The notes: generated by a model not told the origin, from the sequence alone. Positions 41,516 to 56,116 are shown, numbered from the stretch's first letter. The stretch is 64,000 nucleotides of DNA from Shewanella putrefaciens (GCF_016406305.1 NZ_CP066369.1:186001-250000), one strand, 5' to 3'. Numbers and translations: made by a program.

Positions 41516-44500
41516 GTGAAAGACTTATTAAAGTTTCTGAAACAGCAAAGCAAGACTGAAGAATTTAACGGCATCAAAATTGGTCTGGCATCGCCTGATC
41601 TGATCCGTTCTTGGTCTTTTGGTGAAGTTAAGAAGCCAGAAACCATTAACTACCGTACCTTCAAGCCTGAGCGTGAAGGTCTGTTCTGTGCGCGTATCTT
41701 TGGCCCAGTCAAAGATTACGAATGTTTGTGCGGTAAGTACAAACGTTTGAAGCACCGTGGTGTTATTTGTGAAAAGTGTGGCGTTGAAGTCACTCAGACT
41801 AAAGTACGCCGTGAGCGTATGGGTCACATCGAACTGGCTAGTCCAGTTGCGCACATTTGGTTCTTAAAATCACTGCCGTCTCGTATCGGTTTAATGCTGG
41901 ATATGACGCTGCGTGATATCGAACGCGTACTGTATTTTGAATCATTCGTCGTGATCGAGCCTGGCATGACCAGCCTCGAACGTGGCCAAATGCTGACAGA
42001 AGAAACCTATCTGGATGCATTGGAAGAATACGGTGATGAGTTCGAAGCTAAAATGGGCGCCGAAGCGGTTCTTGAACTGCTACGTGCTATCGATTTAGCG
42101 AAAGAAATCGAACAAATGCGTGAAGAATTACCTTCAATCAACTCTGAGACCCGTCGCAAGAAAGTGACTAAACGTCTTAAGCTGATGGAAGCATTCTTCA
42201 CCTCAGGCAACAAGCCTGAGTGGATGATCCTAAAAGTACTGCCAGTGTTACCGCCTGACTTACGTCCGCTGGTACCGCTCGATGGCGGCCGCTTCGCGAC
42301 ATCAGATCTGAACGATCTGTATCGCCGCGTGATCAACCGTAACAACCGTTTGAAGCGTCTGTTAGATTTAGCTGCGCCGGACATTATCGTACGCAACGAA
42401 AAGCGTATGTTACAAGAGTCTGTTGATGCGCTATTGGATAACGGTCGTCGTGGTCGTGCTATTACCGGTTCTAACAAACGTCCTCTGAAATCTTTGGCCG
42501 ATATGATCAAAGGTAAGCAAGGTCGTTTCCGTCAGAACTTGCTCGGTAAGCGCGTCGACTACTCTGGTCGTTCGGTTATTACCGTAGGTCCTACTTTACG
42601 TCTGCACCAATGTGGTCTTCCTAAGAAGATGGCACTGGAACTGTTCAAGCCATTCATCTATGGCAAGCTAGAAGGTCGTGGCTTAGCGACAACCATCAAA
42701 GCGGCTAAGAAGATGGTAGAGCGTGAAGTGGCGGAAGTATGGGACGTTCTGGATGAAGTGATCCGCGAACATCCAGTGATGCTTAACCGTGCACCAACAC
42801 TGCACAGATTAGGTATCCAAGCGTTCGAACCCGTACTGATTGAAGGTAAAGCCATCCAGTTACACCCACTCGTTTGTGCGGCATACAACGCCGACTTCGA
42901 CGGTGACCAAATGGCGGTACACGTACCGTTAACACTGGAAGCTCAGCTTGAAGCCCGTGCCCTGATGATGTCTACCAACAACATCCTGTCACCTGCCAAC
43001 GGCGAGCCTGTAATCACTCCGTCTCAAGACGTGGTATTGGGTCTGTACTACACCAGCCGTGAACGTATCAACGGTCGTGGTGAAGGTATGGCATTTATGT
43101 CTGTTGCTGAAGTTGAAAAAGCTTACGCAACTGGCGCTGCTGAACTGCATGCCCGCGTGAAAGTGCGTATCACTGAAACCATTATTGGTGACAATGGTGA
43201 GCGCACAGAACAACGCCGTATCGTGAATACGACTGTGGGTCGTGCACTGCTGTCACAAATTTTGCCAGCAGGTTTGTCATTTGATCTGGTTAACCAGAAC
43301 ATGGGCAAAAAGCAGATTTCTAAATTATTGAACACTTGTTACCGTCAACTGGGTCTGAAAGATACCGTTATCTTCGCTGACCAATTGATGTATACCGGTT
43401 TCCGTTTCGCCACTATCTCTGGTGCATCTGTCGGTATTGACGACATGGTGATCCCAGCAGAGAAGTACACCTTAGTTGCCGACGCTGAAGCGGAAGTTCT
43501 TGAAATTCAAGAGCAGTTCCAATCAGGTCTGGTTACTGCTGGTGAGCGTTACAACAAAGTAATCGATATCTGGGCAAGTGCTAACGAAAAAGTTTCTAAG
43601 GCTATGATGGAAAACCTGTCAACTGAGACAGTGATTAACCGTGATGGCGTTGAAGAGAAACAAGCCTCGTTTAACAGCATCTATATGATGGCTGACTCAG
43701 GTGCTCGTGGTAGTGCCGCACAGATCCGTCAGTTGGCGGGTATGCGTGGTCTGATGGCTAAGCCTGACGGCTCAATCATCGAGACCCCAATTGTGGCTAA
43801 CTTCCGTGAAGGTCTGAACGTTCTTCAGTACTTCATCTCAACCCACGGTGCGCGTAAGGGTCTTGCCGATACCGCATTGAAGACAGCGAACTCGGGTTAC
43901 CTGACTCGTCGTCTGGTTGACGTTGCTCAAGATTTAGTGGTCATCGAAGACGATTGTGGTACCCACGAAGGTCTGACAATGAAGCCGCTTATCGAAGGTG
44001 GTGACGTAGTTGAGCCATTACGTGAACGCGTATTGGGTCGTGTGGTTGCCGTTGATGTGTTCTACCCAGGCACTGAAGACGTATTAGCACCACGTAACAC
44101 GCTGCTCGATGAAGCATGGTGTGACAAGTTAGAAGAGCATTCAATCGACGAAGTGATTGTACGTTCAGTAATTACCTGTGATACCGATTTCGGTGTATGT
44201 GCCGCCTGTTATGGTCGTGACTTGGCCCGTGGCCATATCATCAACCACGGTGAAGCCATTGGTGTTGTGGCAGCACAATCCATCGGTGAACCTGGTACAC
44301 AGTTAACGATGCGTACGTTCCACATCGGTGGTGCGGCATCAAGAGCTTCTGCAGAAAACAACGTCCAAGTGAAAAACTCGGGTTCATTGAAACTGCACAA
44401 TGCTAAGCATGTTACCAACAGCGACGGCAAACTGGTTATCGTTTCTCGTTCTTCTGAGCTGGCCATCATCGATGAGTTAGGTCGTGAGAAAGAGCGTTAC

Positions 44501-45733
44501 AAAGTGCCATACGGTACTGTACTTGAGAAGCTGGAAGATGCGGCGGTTGAAGCGGGCGATATCATCGCTAACTGGGACCCACATACTCACCCAATCATTT
44601 CTGAAGTAGCGGGTAGCATCAAGTTCGTTGATATGATTGATGGTGTCACTATGACACGTCAAACAGACGAGCTGACAGGTTTGTCATCAATCGTGATCCT
44701 TGACGTTGGTCAGCGTGGTACTGCGGGTAAAGAAATGCGCCCAATGATCCGCCTGCTTGGCGCTAACGGGGCTGACTTGATGATCCCAGGTACAGAAGTG
44801 CCAGCACAGTACTTCTTACCCGGTAGTGCGATCGTTAACCTTGACGACAACGCGCAAATCAACGTGGGTGACGCCTTAGCACGTATTCCGCAGGAATCGT
44901 CTAAAACACGCGACATCACCGGTGGTCTGCCACGCGTTGCTGACTTGTTCGAAGCGCGGAAACCAAAAGAGCCTGCTATTCTGGCTGAAATCTCCGGTAC
45001 CATCTCATTTGGTAAAGAGACTAAAGGCAAGCGTCGTCTGGTAATTACACCTGCCGACGGTGGCGATCAATACGAAGAGATGATCCCGAAATGGCGTAAC
45101 TTAAACGTGTTCGAAGGTGAAAAAGTCGAACGTGGTGAAGTTATTGCTGACGGTCCAGAAGCGGCGCATGACATTCTGCGTCTACGTGGCATCCACAACG
45201 TAGCTAACTACATTGTGAACGAAGTGCAGGACGTTTACCGTCTGCAGGGCGTGAAGATCAACGATAAGCATATCGAAGTGATCATCCGTCAAATGCTGCG
45301 TAAGTGCTTAATTACTTCTGCTGGCGACACTGAGTTCTTAGAAGGTGAGCAAGTTGAAGTGTCACGCGTTAAGATCGCTAACCGCGAACTGATCGCACAG
45401 GGCAAAGTACCTGCGACCTTCGAACGTGAACTGTTGGGTATCACTAAAGCGTCTCTGGCAACTGAGTCCTTTATCTCTGCAGCTTCGTTCCAAGAAACAA
45501 CGCGCGTACTGACTGAAGCCGCCGTAGGTGGTAAGAGCGATCAACTGCGTGGTCTGAAAGAAAACGTTATCGTAGGCCGTCTGATCCCAGCCGGTACAGG
45601 TTACGCATATCACAAGACCCGTAATGATGCCCGTGCTAAGAAAGACGAGCCAGTTGTAGTGAATAAGATCACTGCAAGTGAAGCGGAACAGAACCTCGCT
45701 GATCTGTTAAACTTGGCTGGCAGCCAAGATTAA
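41516..45733 (+). CDS. rpoC: RNA polymerase beta' subunit
   Basis: A 1405-residue beta' subunit with a GTG start after CAGGAGAG. Zinc site 1 has C70, C72, C85 and C88. The catalytic Mg loop is NADFDGDQ at 458-465 with Asp 460, 462 and 464. The second zinc cluster ([15 protein letters not shown]) lies near residues 890-900. All catalytic elements are intact. It ends in a strong terminator. Confidence 0.98.
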   Translation: MKDLLKFLKQQSKTEEFNGIKIGLASPDLIRSWSFGEVKKPETINYRTFKPEREGLFCARIFGPVKDYECLCGKYKRLKHRGVICEKCGVEVTQTKVRRERMGHIELASPVAHIWFLKSLPSRIGLMLDMTLRDIERVLYFESFVVIEPGMTSLERGQMLTEETYLDALEEYGDEFEAKMGAEAVLELLRAIDLAKEIEQMREELPSINSETRRKKVTKRLKLMEAFFTSGNKPEWMILKVLPVLPPDLRPLVPLDGGRFATSDLNDLYRRVINRNNRLKRLLDLAAPDIIVRNEKRMLQESVDALLDNGRRGRAITGSNKRPLKSLADMIKGKQGRFRQNLLGKRVDYSGRSVITVGPTLRLHQCGLPKKMALELFKPFIYGKLEGRGLATTIKAAKKMVEREVAEVWDVLDEVIREHPVMLNRAPTLHRLGIQAFEPVLIEGKAIQLHPLVCAAYNADFDGDQMAVHVPLTLEAQLEARALMMSTNNILSPANGEPVITPSQDVVLGLYYTSRERINGRGEGMAFMSVAEVEKAYATGAAELHARVKVRITETIIGDNGERTEQRRIVNTTVGRALLSQILPAGLSFDLVNQNMGKKQISKLLNTCYRQLGLKDTVIFADQLMYTGFRFATISGASVGIDDMVIPAEKYTLVADAEAEVLEIQEQFQSGLVTAGERYNKVIDIWASANEKVSKAMMENLSTETVINRDGVEEKQASFNSIYMMADSGARGSAAQIRQLAGMRGLMAKPDGSIIETPIVANFREGLNVLQYFISTHGARKGLADTALKTANSGYLTRRLVDVAQDLVVIEDDCGTHEGLTMKPLIEGGDVVEPLRERVLGRVVAVDVFYPGTEDVLAPRNTLLDEAWCDKLEEHSIDEVIVRSVITCDTDFGVCAACYGRDLARGHIINHGEAIGVVAAQSIGEPGTQLTMRTFHIGGAASRASAENNVQVKNSGSLKLHNAKHVTNSDGKLVIVSRSSELAIIDELGREKERYKVPYGTVLEKLEDAAVEAGDIIANWDPHTHPIISEVAGSIKFVDMIDGVTMTRQTDELTGLSSIVILDVGQRGTAGKEMRPMIRLLGANGADLMIPGTEVPAQYFLPGSAIVNLDDNAQINVGDALARIPQESSKTRDITGGLPRVADLFEARKPKEPAILAEISGTISFGKETKGKRRLVITPADGGDQYEEMIPKWRNLNVFEGEKVERGEVIADGPEAAHDILRLRGIHNVANYIVNEVQDVYRLQGVKINDKHIEVIIRQMLRKCLITSAGDTEFLEGEQVEVSRVKIANRELIAQGKVPATFERELLGITKASLATESFISAASFQETTRVLTEAAVGGKSDQLRGLKENVIVGRLIPAGTGYAYHKTRNDARAKKDEPVVVNKITASEAEQNLADLLNLAGSQD

Positions 45734-45750
45734 GTAATCAGTTTGTAACA

Positions 45751-45775
45751 AAAAGGCGCCTTTGGCGCCTTTTTT
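45751..45775 (+). terminator. rpoC terminator
   Basis: AAAAGGCGCC and GGCGCCTTTT pair around TTT, with the T-run continuing to 45775. It closes the rplJL-rpoBC transcript. Confidence 0.95.
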
Positions 45776-45806
45776 CTTGTAAAATGCCGCAAAAGTTGGC
45801 TATTTC

Positions 45807-46287
<481 letters not shown>

Positions 46288-46367
46288 CTTATCCGTTAAG
46301 TAAGGCCAAGCTAGTTTATTTTGAGAATTCCAGTTTTGGAAATCCCTGAAGCATACGGAGAATTGTT

Positions 46368-46838
46368 ATGCCAAGACGTCGCGTTGTAGGACAACGTAAA
46401 ATCCTACCAGATCCAAAGTTTCACAGTGAGTTGCTGGCTAAGTTCATCAACGTCATTATGCAAGACGGCAAAAAGTCGACTGCAGAAAAAATTATTTACA
46501 AGGCACTAGACGTTATCGCTGAAAAGAAAAGCGAAAACCATTTAGTTATCCTTGAAGCAGCCCTGGACAACGTTCGCCCATCAGTCGAAGTTAAATCTCG
46601 TCGCGTGGGTGGTTCTACGTACCAGGTACCATGTGAAGTTCGTCCTGTGCGTCGTAACGCACTGGCGATGCGCTGGTTAGTTGAAGCTGCTCGTAAGCGT
46701 GGTGAAAAATCTATGGCTTTACGTCTAGCAGGTGAAATGCTAGATGCGTCTGAAAACAAAGGTACTGCTGTTAAGAAGCGTGAAGACGTGCACCGCATGG
46801 CTGAAGCTAACAAGGCCTTTGCTCATTACCGTTGGTAA
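46368..46838 (+). CDS. rpsG: 30S ribosomal protein S7
   Basis: A 156-residue primary binder of the 16S 3' major (head) domain, beginning [17 protein letters not shown]. In E. coli S7 also represses the str operon through the rpsL-rpsG spacer; the spacer here (80 bases) is long enough for such a site, but I did not resolve its fold. Confidence 0.97.
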   Translation: MPRRRVVGQRKILPDPKFHSELLAKFINVIMQDGKKSTAEKIIYKALDVIAEKKSENHLVILEAALDNVRPSVEVKSRRVGGSTYQVPCEVRPVRRNALAMRWLVEAARKRGEKSMALRLAGEMLDASENKGTAVKKREDVHRMAEANKAFAHYRW

Positions 46839-46916
46839 TCTGATGGTGTGGGCTTAGGTCCACACCATTGTTGTTGATATTGCCAAGACAACCGTCTTGG
46901 TGGAGAGGGTATAATC

Positions 46917-49013
46917 GTGGCTCGTATAACCCCAATTGAGCGTTATCGTAATATCGGTATTTGTGCTCATGTGGATGCAGGTAAAACCACCACAACAGAA
47001 CGTGTTCTGTTCTATACCGGTTTGTCTCATAAAATCGGTGAGGTGCATGACGGCGCCGCGACCACTGACTGGATGGTTCAAGAGCAAGAGCGTGGTATCA
47101 CAATTACCTCTGCCGCTGTAACAACCTTCTGGCGTGGTATGGATGCTCAATTCACTGAACACCGCATCAATATCATCGATACCCCTGGTCACGTTGACTT
47201 CACTATTGAAGTTGAGCGTTCTTTGCGCGTCCTTGACGGCGCCGTTGTGGTTTTCTGTGGTTCTTCAGGTGTTGAACCCCAATCGGAAACCGTCTGGCGT
47301 CAAGCTGACAAATACCGCGTTCCACGCCTCGTATTTGTTAACAAAATGGACCGCGCAGGTGCGGACTTTGAACGTGTAGTGAAGCAAATCAGAACTCGCC
47401 TTGGAGCGACTTGTGTACCGATCCAATTAAATATCGGTTCAGAAGAAAACTTCACCGGCGTGATCGATTTAATCAAGATGAAAGCCATTAACTGGAATGA
47501 AGCAGACCAGGGAATGACTTTTACTTATGAAGAGATCCCAGCGCATTTAGCGGCTAAAGCTGCTGAAATGCATGAGTATCTGATCGAAGCTGCCGCCGAG
47601 GCCTCGGATGAGCTGATGGATAAATACCTTGAAGAAGGTACCCTATCAGAAGACGAGATCAAAAAAGCGCTGCGTCAACGTACTATAAATAATGAAATCG
47701 TTTTAGCGACCTGTGGTTCTGCATTTAAGAACAAGGGCGTTCAAGCGGTACTCGATGCGGTAGTAGAATTCTTGCCAGCTCCCGTTGATGTGCCTCCAAT
47801 TAAGGGCATCGACGAAAATGAGCAAGAAGTAGAACGCCCATCAGATGACAATGCACCTTTTGCTGCATTGGCATTTAAGATTGCTACAGATCCATTCGTA
47901 GGCACTCTAACCTTTATCCGTGTGTACTCAGGCGTACTCGAATCGGGGTCAGGCGTTTACAACTCTGTTAAACAGAAACGTGAACGTATCGGTCGTATCG
48001 TGCAAATGCACGCCAACGATCGAACTGAGCTGAAAGAAGTCCGTGCTGGTGATATTGCCGCGGCTATTGGCTTAAAAGAAGTCACTACGGGTGATACGCT
48101 TTGTGATAACGATCATAAAGTGATCTTGGAACGTATGGAGTTCCCTGAGCCAGTAATTACCATTGCCGTTGAGCCTAAGTCTAAAGCTGACCAAGATAAG
48201 ATGGGTATCGCGCTGCAAAAGCTTGCAGCGGAAGATCCTTCATTCCGGGTTGAAACTGACGAAGAATCATCACAAACTCTGATTTCAGGAATGGGTGAGT
48301 TACACTTAGACATCATTGTCGACCGTATGCGTCGTGAATTTGGTGTTGAATGTAACGTAGGTAAGCCTCAAGTGGCCTACCGTGAAACCATTCGTGGATC
48401 AGTTGAAGCGGAAGGTAAATTTGTACGCCAATCAGGTGGTCGTGGACAATTCGGCCATGTTTGGTTAAAACTAGAGCCTAATGAAGAAGGCGCTGGTTAC
48501 GAATTTATCAATGCGATTGTAGGGGGTGTGGTTCCTCGTGAATTCATTCCTGCGGTTGATAAAGGTATCCAAGAACAGATGAAGAACGGCGTACTCGCTG
48601 GCTTCCCTGTGTTGGACGTGAAGGTCACTCTGTTCGATGGTTCATATCATGATGTGGACTCGAATGAAATGGCGTTCAAAATTGCGGGTTCTATGGGCTT
48701 CAAAAAGGGTGCGCTTGAGGCGAAACCTGTGTTGCTCGAGCCTTGCATGAAAGTAGAAGTCACTACCCCAGAGAACTACATGGGTGACGTGGTTGGTGAT
48801 TTAAACCGTCGTCGTGGTTTGATTGAAGGTATGGATGATGGCTTTGGTGGCATCAAAATAGTCCATGCTGTAGTGCCTCTTTCTGAAATGTTTGGTTATG
48901 CAACTGATTTGCGCTCTGCAACTCAGGGGCGTGCTTCGTACTCTATGGAGTTCTTGAAGTACTCTGATGCACCGCAAAACATTGCGAAAGCGATTATTGA
49001 ATCTCGTAGCTAA
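46917..49013 (+). CDS. fusA: Elongation factor G
   Basis: A 698-residue translocase GTPase with a GTG start and a GAGAGG ribosome site. The G domain shows [20 protein letters not shown] and NKMD. Domains II-V follow at normal length. A CCAAGAC/GTCTTGG hairpin lies in the rpsG-fusA gap. It catalyses translocation and, with RRF, ribosome recycling. Confidence 0.97.
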   Translation: MARITPIERYRNIGICAHVDAGKTTTTERVLFYTGLSHKIGEVHDGAATTDWMVQEQERGITITSAAVTTFWRGMDAQFTEHRINIIDTPGHVDFTIEVERSLRVLDGAVVVFCGSSGVEPQSETVWRQADKYRVPRLVFVNKMDRAGADFERVVKQIRTRLGATCVPIQLNIGSEENFTGVIDLIKMKAINWNEADQGMTFTYEEIPAHLAAKAAEMHEYLIEAAAEASDELMDKYLEEGTLSEDEIKKALRQRTINNEIVLATCGSAFKNKGVQAVLDAVVEFLPAPVDVPPIKGIDENEQEVERPSDDNAPFAALAFKIATDPFVGTLTFIRVYSGVLESGSGVYNSVKQKRERIGRIVQMHANDRTELKEVRAGDIAAAIGLKEVTTGDTLCDNDHKVILERMEFPEPVITIAVEPKSKADQDKMGIALQKLAAEDPSFRVETDEESSQTLISGMGELHLDIIVDRMRREFGVECNVGKPQVAYRETIRGSVEAEGKFVRQSGGRGQFGHVWLKLEPNEEGAGYEFINAIVGGVVPREFIPAVDKGIQEQMKNGVLAGFPVLDVKVTLFDGSYHDVDSNEMAFKIAGSMGFKKGALEAKPVLLEPCMKVEVTTPENYMGDVVGDLNRRRGLIEGMDDGFGGIKIVHAVVPLSEMFGYATDLRSATQGRASYSMEFLKYSDAPQNIAKAIIESRS

Positions 49014-49084
49014 TTTCCAGTTACGACATAAATGTTATATGGTCCAGCTTTGACTGGACTATTCTGAAAAGAAAGGAATATATC

Positions 49085-50269
49085 GTGGCAAAAGCTAAAT
49101 TTGAACGTATTAAGCCTCACGTAAACGTGGGCACCATTGGTCACGTTGACCATGGTAAAACCACTCTGACTGCAGCTATCTCTCACGTACTGGCTAAGAC
49201 CTACGGTGGCGAAGCTAAAGACTTCTCTCAAATCGATAACGCTCCAGAAGAGCGTGAGCGCGGTATTACCATCAATACCTCTCACATCGAATATGACACG
49301 CCTTCACGTCACTACGCACACGTAGACTGCCCAGGCCACGCTGACTATGTTAAAAACATGATCACTGGTGCTGCACAGATGGACGGCGCGATCCTAGTAG
49401 TAGCGTCTACAGACGGCCCAATGCCACAGACTCGTGAGCACATCCTGCTTTCTCGTCAGGTTGGCGTACCGTACATCATCGTGTTCATGAACAAGTGTGA
49501 CATGGTAGATGACGAAGAGCTGTTAGAGCTAGTTGAGATGGAAGTTCGTGAACTGTTATCAGAATACGATTTCCCAGGTGATGACTTACCAGTAATCCAA
49601 GGTTCAGCTCTGAAAGCGCTAGAAGGCGAGCCAGAGTGGGAAGCGAAGATCATTGAATTAGCAGCGGCTCTGGATTCTTACATTCCAGAACCACAACGTG
49701 ACATCGATAAGCCGTTCCTACTGCCAATCGAAGACGTATTCTCAATCTCTGGCCGTGGTACAGTAGTAACTGGTCGTGTTGAGCGTGGTATTGTTCGCGT
49801 AGGCGACGAAGTTGAAATCGTTGGTGTACGTGCAACGACTAAGACGACTTGTACTGGTGTAGAAATGTTCCGTAAACTGCTTGACGAAGGTCGTGCAGGT
49901 GAGAACTGTGGTATTTTGTTACGTGGTACTAAGCGTGATGACGTAGAACGTGGTCAAGTATTAGCGAAGCCAGGTTCAATCAACCCACACACCACTTTTG
50001 AATCAGAAGTATACGTGCTGTCAAAAGAAGAAGGTGGACGTCACACTCCATTCTTCAAAGGCTACCGTCCACAGTTCTACTTCCGTACAACTGACGTAAC
50101 CGGTACTATCGAACTGCCAGAAGGCGTAGAGATGGTAATGCCAGGCGACAACATCAAGATGAAAGTGACTCTGATCTGCCCAATCGCGATGGACGAAGGT
50201 TTACGCTTCGCAATCCGTGAAGGTGGCCGTACAGTAGGCGCTGGTGTTGTAGCTAAGATTTTCGCTTAA
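49085..50269 (+). CDS. tufA: Elongation factor Tu, second copy (tufA, str operon)
   Basis: A 394-residue EF-Tu with the same protein sequence as the copy at 32311. It starts with GTG after AAAGGAATA. From about base 40 of the gene through the terminator the DNA appears the same as the tufB copy, while upstream sequences are unrelated. It is the last gene of the str operon. Confidence 0.97.
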   Translation: MAKAKFERIKPHVNVGTIGHVDHGKTTLTAAISHVLAKTYGGEAKDFSQIDNAPEERERGITINTSHIEYDTPSRHYAHVDCPGHADYVKNMITGAAQMDGAILVVASTDGPMPQTREHILLSRQVGVPYIIVFMNKCDMVDDEELLELVEMEVRELLSEYDFPGDDLPVIQGSALKALEGEPEWEAKIIELAAALDSYIPEPQRDIDKPFLLPIEDVFSISGRGTVVTGRVERGIVRVGDEVEIVGVRATTKTTCTGVEMFRKLLDEGRAGENCGILLRGTKRDDVERGQVLAKPGSINPHTTFESEVYVLSKEEGGRHTPFFKGYRPQFYFRTTDVTGTIELPEGVEMVMPGDNIKMKVTLICPIAMDEGLRFAIREGGRTVGAGVVAKIFA

Positions 50270-50294
50270 TCGCGAGCTTAGAAACAATGCTGAA

Positions 50295-50321
50295 AAAGGA
50301 AGCCTAGGCTTCCTTTTTTAT
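50295..50321 (+). terminator. str operon terminator
   Basis: The same GGAAGCCTAGGCTTCC palindrome plus T6 as after tufB; the identity of the two regions runs to about 50322. Confidence 0.9.
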
Positions 50322-50410
50322 TTTGGGGCTAGCGTTATTTTAAATTTTGTGTAAAATGCTCGCCACTCTGAAGTTGAATAGTCTTTTTGATGACTATTTA
50401 CACAGTGGGC

Positions 50411-50438
50411 TTGATATCTAAATTTAGATGGGTATAAT
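50411..50438 (+). promoter_or_regulatory. Promoter of the S10 operon
   Basis: -35 TTGATA (50411-50416), 16-bp spacer, -10 TATAAT (50433-50438). The spacer is almost filled by the perfect palindrome ATCTAAATTTAGAT (50416-50429), a possible regulator site. A weaker TAAAAT box lies upstream near 50352. Confidence 0.75.
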
Positions 50439-50530
50439 GGCCCCCTCGTTGACCTAGGTCGACGAATATAAATGATTAGTCAATTAAGTTAATCATTATC
50501 ATAGCGGCTCCGATTGGGAGTCGAACGGTT

Positions 50531-50583
50531 AAATCATCTCGCTCTGCTTTTCCAATAAGGAAGAAGCTAGAGGGTGATTTTTT
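50531..50583 (+). promoter_or_regulatory. S10 leader attenuator hairpin
   Basis: AAATCA...TGATTT encloses an inner stem with CTTTTCC...GGAAGAAG, followed by a run of T. This corresponds in place and shape to the L4-controlled attenuator of the S10 operon, where L4 (rplD, third gene) stops transcription with NusA. The L4 link is taken from E. coli. Confidence 0.72.
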
Positions 50584-50598
50584 ATGTGTCCATTTTAG

Positions 50599-50922
<324 letters not shown>

Positions 50923-50949
50923 TTGAGATCCTTAGAAGAGGTTTGAGAG

Positions 50950-51588
50950 ATGGCTATCGGTCTTATTGGTCGTAAAGTTGGTATGACTCGCATCTTCACT
51001 GAAGATGGTGTTTCAATACCTGTTACAGTAATTGAAGTTGCTGGCAACCGTGTTACTCAAGTGAAAACTTTAGAAACTGACGGCTACCGCGCGCTTCAAG
51101 TTACTACTGGTACCAAAAAAGCCAATCGCATCACTAAACCAGAAGCAGGTCACTTTGCCAAGAGCGGTGTTGAAGCCGGTCGTGGTTTGTGGGAAGTGCG
51201 TCTGGCAGACGGTGAAGGCGAGGGCATTGAAGTTGGTGCTGAGCTAAATGTTGATATTTTCGCTGATGTAGCGAAAGTTGATGTTACTGGTCAATCAAAA
51301 GGTAAAGGTTTCCAAGGCGGCGTTAAGCGTTGGAACTTCCGTACTCAAGATATGACTCACGGTAACTCTTTGTCGCACCGTTCGAACGGTTCTATTGGTC
51401 AGAACCAGACGCCTGGTCGCGTATTTAAAGGCAAAAAAATGTCAGGCCATATGGGTGCCGAGCGTGTTACTACTCAAAATCTAGAAGTTGTTCGTGTAGA
51501 TGTTGAGCGTAACCTGCTACTGGTTAAAGGTGCTGTTCCGGGCGCAACTAATGGCGACCTGATCATCAAGCCTGCAGTTAAAGCTTAA
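50950..51588 (+). CDS. rplC: 50S ribosomal protein L3
   Basis: A 212-residue early assembly protein whose loop reaches the peptidyl-transferase centre. The loop motif [20 protein letters not shown] is present, including the Gln that PrmB methylates in E. coli. Confidence 0.97.
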   Translation: MAIGLIGRKVGMTRIFTEDGVSIPVTVIEVAGNRVTQVKTLETDGYRALQVTTGTKKANRITKPEAGHFAKSGVEAGRGLWEVRLADGEGEGIEVGAELNVDIFADVAKVDVTGQSKGKGFQGGVKRWNFRTQDMTHGNSLSHRSNGSIGQNQTPGRVFKGKKMSGHMGAERVTTQNLEVVRVDVERNLLLVKGAVPGATNGDLIIKPAVKA

Positions 51589-51605
51589 GGTCTGAGGAGA
51601 TAGTA

Positions 51606-52211
51606 ATGGAATTGGTATTGAAAGACGCACAAAGCGCTCTTGAAGTTTCCGAAACTACCTTCGGCCGTGACTTTAACGAGGCACTGGTTCATCAGGTAGT
51701 TGTAGCGTACGCTGCAAACGCGCGTCAAGGCACTCGTGGCCAAAAGACTCGTGCGGAAGTAACTGGCTCTGGCAAAAAGCCATGGCGCCAAAAAGGCACT
51801 GGCCGCGCTCGCGCTGGTAGTGTCAAGGGCCCAATCTGGCGTGGCGGTGGCGTAACATTCGCTGCTAAAACTCAAGATCATAGCCAAAAAGTTAACAAAA
51901 AGATGTACCGCGGCGCGCTGAAAAGCATTCTGTCTGAATTGGTACGTCAAGAGCGTCTGGTTGTTGTTGAATCTTTCGGCGTTGAAGCTCCTAAAACTAA
52001 AGAGCTGAAAGCAAAGTTAAAAGCAATGAACCTAGAAGACGTTCTGATTGTAACTGCAGAAGTTGATGAGAACTTATTCTTAGCAGCTCGTAACCTGTAC
52101 AAGGTTGACGTTCGTGACGTAGCGGGTCTAGACCCAGTGAGTCTGATCGCGTTCAACACTGTGCTTGTGACTGCTGACGCAGTGAAGCAAATCGAGGAGA
52201 TGCTAGCATGA
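51606..52211 (+). CDS. rplD: 50S ribosomal protein L4
   Basis: A 201-residue protein with a long exit-tunnel loop ([21 protein letters not shown]). It is also the autoregulator of this operon in enterobacteria, matching the attenuator seen in the leader. Its stop overlaps rplW. Confidence 0.97.
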   Translation: MELVLKDAQSALEVSETTFGRDFNEALVHQVVVAYAANARQGTRGQKTRAEVTGSGKKPWRQKGTGRARAGSVKGPIWRGGGVTFAAKTQDHSQKVNKKMYRGALKSILSELVRQERLVVVESFGVEAPKTKELKAKLKAMNLEDVLIVTAEVDENLFLAARNLYKVDVRDVAGLDPVSLIAFNTVLVTADAVKQIEEMLA

Positions 52212-52513
52212 TGATCCGCGAAGAACGTTTGCTAAAAGTTATTCTCGCTCCACACATCTCTGAAAAGAGCACTGTGAACGCTGAGAAGCACAACACTGTT
52301 GTTTTCCGCGTAGCTATCGATGCAACTAAAGCTGAAATTAAAGCTGCTGTTGCTAAGCTATTTGAAGTTGAAGTTGATTCAGTTCGCACTTTAGTGAGCA
52401 AAGGCAAAACTAAACGCACTGGTGGCCGTACTGGTCGTCGTAGCGATTGGAAAAAAGCCTATGTGACTCTAGCTGCTGGTGCTGACATCGATTTCGTCGG
52501 CGGCGCTGAGTAA
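52208..52513 (+). CDS. rplW: 50S ribosomal protein L23
   Basis: A 101-residue exit-tunnel protein that docks SRP and trigger factor. Two adjacent ATG codons are possible: 52208, which is eight bases after AGGAG and overlaps the rplD stop, and 52211, which gives the E. coli-like [10 protein letters not shown]. The first is listed on spacing. Confidence 0.95.
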   Translation: MMIREERLLKVILAPHISEKSTVNAEKHNTVVFRVAIDATKAEIKAAVAKLFEVEVDSVRTLVSKGKTKRTGGRTGRRSDWKKAYVTLAAGADIDFVGGAE

Positions 52514-52529
52514 GCAAAGGAGAATTATC

Positions 52530-53647
<1,118 letters not shown>

Positions 53648-53662
53648 TACGGGAGGAATAAG

Positions 53663-53995
53663 ATGGAAGTTTTAGCTAAACATCGTTTTGCCCGTACGTC
53701 TGCGCAGAAGGCCCGTCTGGTTGCCGATCAAATTCGTGGTTTGCCTGTTGCTAAGGCACTCGAAATTTTGACTTTCAGCCCGAAGAAAGCCGCCGTACTG
53801 GTTAAAAAAGTACTTGACTCAGCTATCGCAAACGCCGAACACAACGAAGGTGCGGATATTGATGAGCTAAAAGTAGGAGCCGTCTTTGTTGACGAGGGTC
53901 CAACTATGAAGCGTATCATGCCACGTGCTAAAGGCCGCGCTGATCGTATCATGAAGCGTACCAGCCACATTACTGTGGTTGTATCAGATCGCTAG
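53663..53995 (+). CDS. rplV: 50S ribosomal protein L22
   Basis: A 110-residue protein lining the exit tunnel with its beta hairpin ([18 protein letters not shown]), the loop where macrolide and some arrest-peptide mutations map. No deletion is seen there. Confidence 0.97.
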   Translation: MEVLAKHRFARTSAQKARLVADQIRGLPVAKALEILTFSPKKAAVLVKKVLDSAIANAEHNEGADIDELKVGAVFVDEGPTMKRIMPRAKGRADRIMKRTSHITVVVSDR

Positions 53996-54004
53996 GAGAG
54001 AGCA

Positions 54005-54697
54005 ATGGGACAGAAAGTACATCCTAATGGTATCCGTCTGGGTATCACCAAGCCTTGGATCTCTACCTGGTACGCAGATAAGTCAGATTATGCGAATAAT
54101 CTGAACAGCGACTGGGAAGTGCGTAAGTTTCTTGTAGAGAAGCTACAAGCTGCGTCAGTATCTAAGATTGTTATCGAACGTCCAGCGAAAAGCATCCGCG
54201 TTACGATTCACACTGCCCGTCCAGGCGTTGTGATTGGTAAGAAAGGTGAAGACGTTGAAGTATTGCGTGCTGCAGTTTCTAAACTTGCTGGCACTCCTGC
54301 TCAAATTAACATCGCTGAGATCCGTAAACCTGAGCTAGATGCCAAATTAGTTGCTGACTCTATTGCGCAGCAATTAGAGCGTCGTGTGATGTTCCGTCGT
54401 GCTATGAAGCGCGCGGTACAAAACGCAATGCGTATTGGTGCTCAAGGTATCAAAGTTGAAGTTAGTGGCCGTCTAGGCGGTGCTGAGATTGCGCGCTCTG
54501 AGTGGTATCGTGAAGGTCGTGTACCTTTACATACTTTGCGTGCTGATATCGACTATTCTACATCTGAAAGTCACACTCAATACGGTGTGATTGGTGTTAA
54601 AGTTTGGATCTTCAAAGGTGAAGTTCTGGACGGAATGCTGCCACAGATTGAAGAGCCGAAACAGCAGCAACCTAAGCGCAAGCCTCGTGGTAAATAG
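54005..54697 (+). CDS. rpsC: 30S ribosomal protein S3
   Basis: A 230-residue protein of the mRNA entry site with a KH domain ([16 protein letters not shown]). The C-terminal tail is Lys/Gln/Pro-rich ([13 protein letters not shown]). Confidence 0.97.
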
Positions 54698-54708
54698 GAG
54701 AGCCGGCA

Positions 54709-55119
54709 ATGCTGCAACCTAAACGTATGAAGTTTCGCAAGATGTTCAAAGGCCGTAACCGCGGTCTAGCGAACGGTACCGAAGTTAGCTTTGGTACTTT
54801 TGGTCTGAAAGCAGTCGGCCGTGGCCGTTTAACTGCACGTCAGATCGAATCTGCACGTCGTGCCATGACACGTCACATTAAGCGTCAGGGACAAATTTGG
54901 ATTCGAGTTTTCCCGGACAAGCCGATTACCTCTAAGCCTCTTGAAGTGCGTATGGGTAAAGGTAAAGGTAACGTTGAATACTGGGTATGTCAGATTCAAC
55001 CTGGTAAGGTTCTTTATGAGATGAATGGTGTTTCTGAAGTGATCGCTCGTGAAGCGTTTGCCTTAGCTGCTGCCAAGCTTCCAATTAAGACTACCTTCGT
55101 AACTAAGACGGTGATGTAA
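54709..55119 (+). CDS. rplP: 50S ribosomal protein L16
   Basis: A 136-residue protein that helps place A- and P-site tRNA. The arginine that the oxygenase YcfD hydroxylates in E. coli lies in the conserved [11 protein letters not shown] loop. The stop overlaps rpmC by one base (TAATG). Confidence 0.97.
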
Positions 55120-55310
55120 TGAAAGCGAGCGAACTAAGAGAAAAGAGCGTTGAAGAACTGAACGCTGAACTACTTGGTCTGCTGCGTGAGCAGTTCAACC
55201 TGCGTATGCAACACGCCACTGGTCAGTTGACTCAGACTCATCAACTGAAATTAGTGCGCCGTAATATTGCGCGCGTTAAGACCATTATTACTTCTAAGGC
55301 GGGTGCATAA
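55119..55310 (+). CDS. rpmC: 50S ribosomal protein L29
   Basis: A 63-residue two-helix protein near the tunnel exit, beginning [19 protein letters not shown]. It is coupled to rplP upstream and to rpsQ downstream by one-base stop/start overlaps. Confidence 0.97.
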   Translation: MKASELREKSVEELNAELLGLLREQFNLRMQHATGQLTQTHQLKLVRRNIARVKTIITSKAGA

Positions 55311-55558
55311 TGTCTGATAAAATCCGTACTTTGCAGGGTCGTGTGACTAGCAACAAAATGGATAAAACCATTACTGTAGCTATCGAACGCCAAGTGAAAC
55401 ACCCAATCTATGGGAAATACATTAAGCGTACGACTAAGATCCATGCACATGACGAAACGAATCAGTGCAATGAAGGTGACGTAGTCGCAATTCGCGAATG
55501 CCGTCCTTTGTCTAAGACTAAATCTTGGACCCTGGTTGAAGTAGTATCAAAGGCCTAA
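55310..55558 (+). CDS. rpsQ: 30S ribosomal protein S17
   Basis: An 82-residue OB-fold primary binder of 16S rRNA, last gene of the S10 operon and followed by a terminator. Motif [18 protein letters not shown] is present. Confidence 0.97.
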   Translation: MSDKIRTLQGRVTSNKMDKTITVAIERQVKHPIYGKYIKRTTKIHAHDETNQCNEGDVVAIRECRPLSKTKSWTLVEVVSKA

Positions 55559-55577
55559 GATAATTAGGTATTTAGGT

Positions 55578-55611
55578 AAACGGCTCCAGTATTTGGGGCC
55601 GTTTGTTTTTT
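55578..55611 (+). terminator. S10 operon terminator
   Basis: AAACGGCTCC and GGGGCCGTTT (one G-U pair) form a 10-bp stem with a 7-base loop, then T6. Confidence 0.9.
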
Positions 55612-55736
55612 AATACTATACTTTCCACTTTTATGGTGTTATATTTGCGCGCCATTTTTGACTAAATTAATAGCAAAAATTGGCGTTTATAGTCCCATAG
55701 TGGGAATTGTGTAGTAACGATAGCGGAGCACTTAAA

Positions 55737-56105
55737 ATGATCCAAATGCAATCGACTCTTGACGTCGCATGTAACAGCGGCGCACGCAGAGTTCAGTGTA
55801 TTAAGGTCTTGGGTGGCTCTCATCGTCGTTATGCCGGTATCGGCGACATTATCAAAGTTTCTGTAAAAGAAGCGATTCCTCGCGCTAAAGCGAAGAAAGG
55901 TGATGTGTATAACGCGGTGGTAGTCCGTACTAAGAAAGGCGTACGTCGTCCAGACGGTTCTGTCATTCGCTTCGATCGGAATGCAGCGGTTCTTTTGAAC
56001 AACAACCTGCAGCCGATTGGCACTCGTATCTTTGGACCAGTGACACGTGAATTGCGTAATGAGCAATTCATGAAAATTGTCTCGCTGGCACCAGAAGTAC
56101 TGTAA
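55737..56105 (+). CDS. rplN: 50S ribosomal protein L14
   Basis: A 122-residue protein opening the spc operon, on the 50S interface near L19. The start at 55737 follows GGAG and gives [18 protein letters not shown]; an upstream in-frame start is not family-like. The promoter is not clear: TTGCGC 55645-55650 with TAATAG 55668-55673 is the best weak match. Confidence 0.97.
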   Translation: MIQMQSTLDVACNSGARRVQCIKVLGGSHRRYAGIGDIIKVSVKEAIPRAKAKKGDVYNAVVVRTKKGVRRPDGSVIRFDRNAAVLLNNNLQPIGTRIFGPVTRELRNEQFMKIVSLAPEVL

Positions 56106-56116
56106 GGAGCTTCAAA

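Noticed and set aside
42007..42510. 167-codon open frame on the - strand opposite rpoC
   Set aside because: It lies wholly inside rpoC, one of the most conserved genes known; the frame arises from its codon bias.
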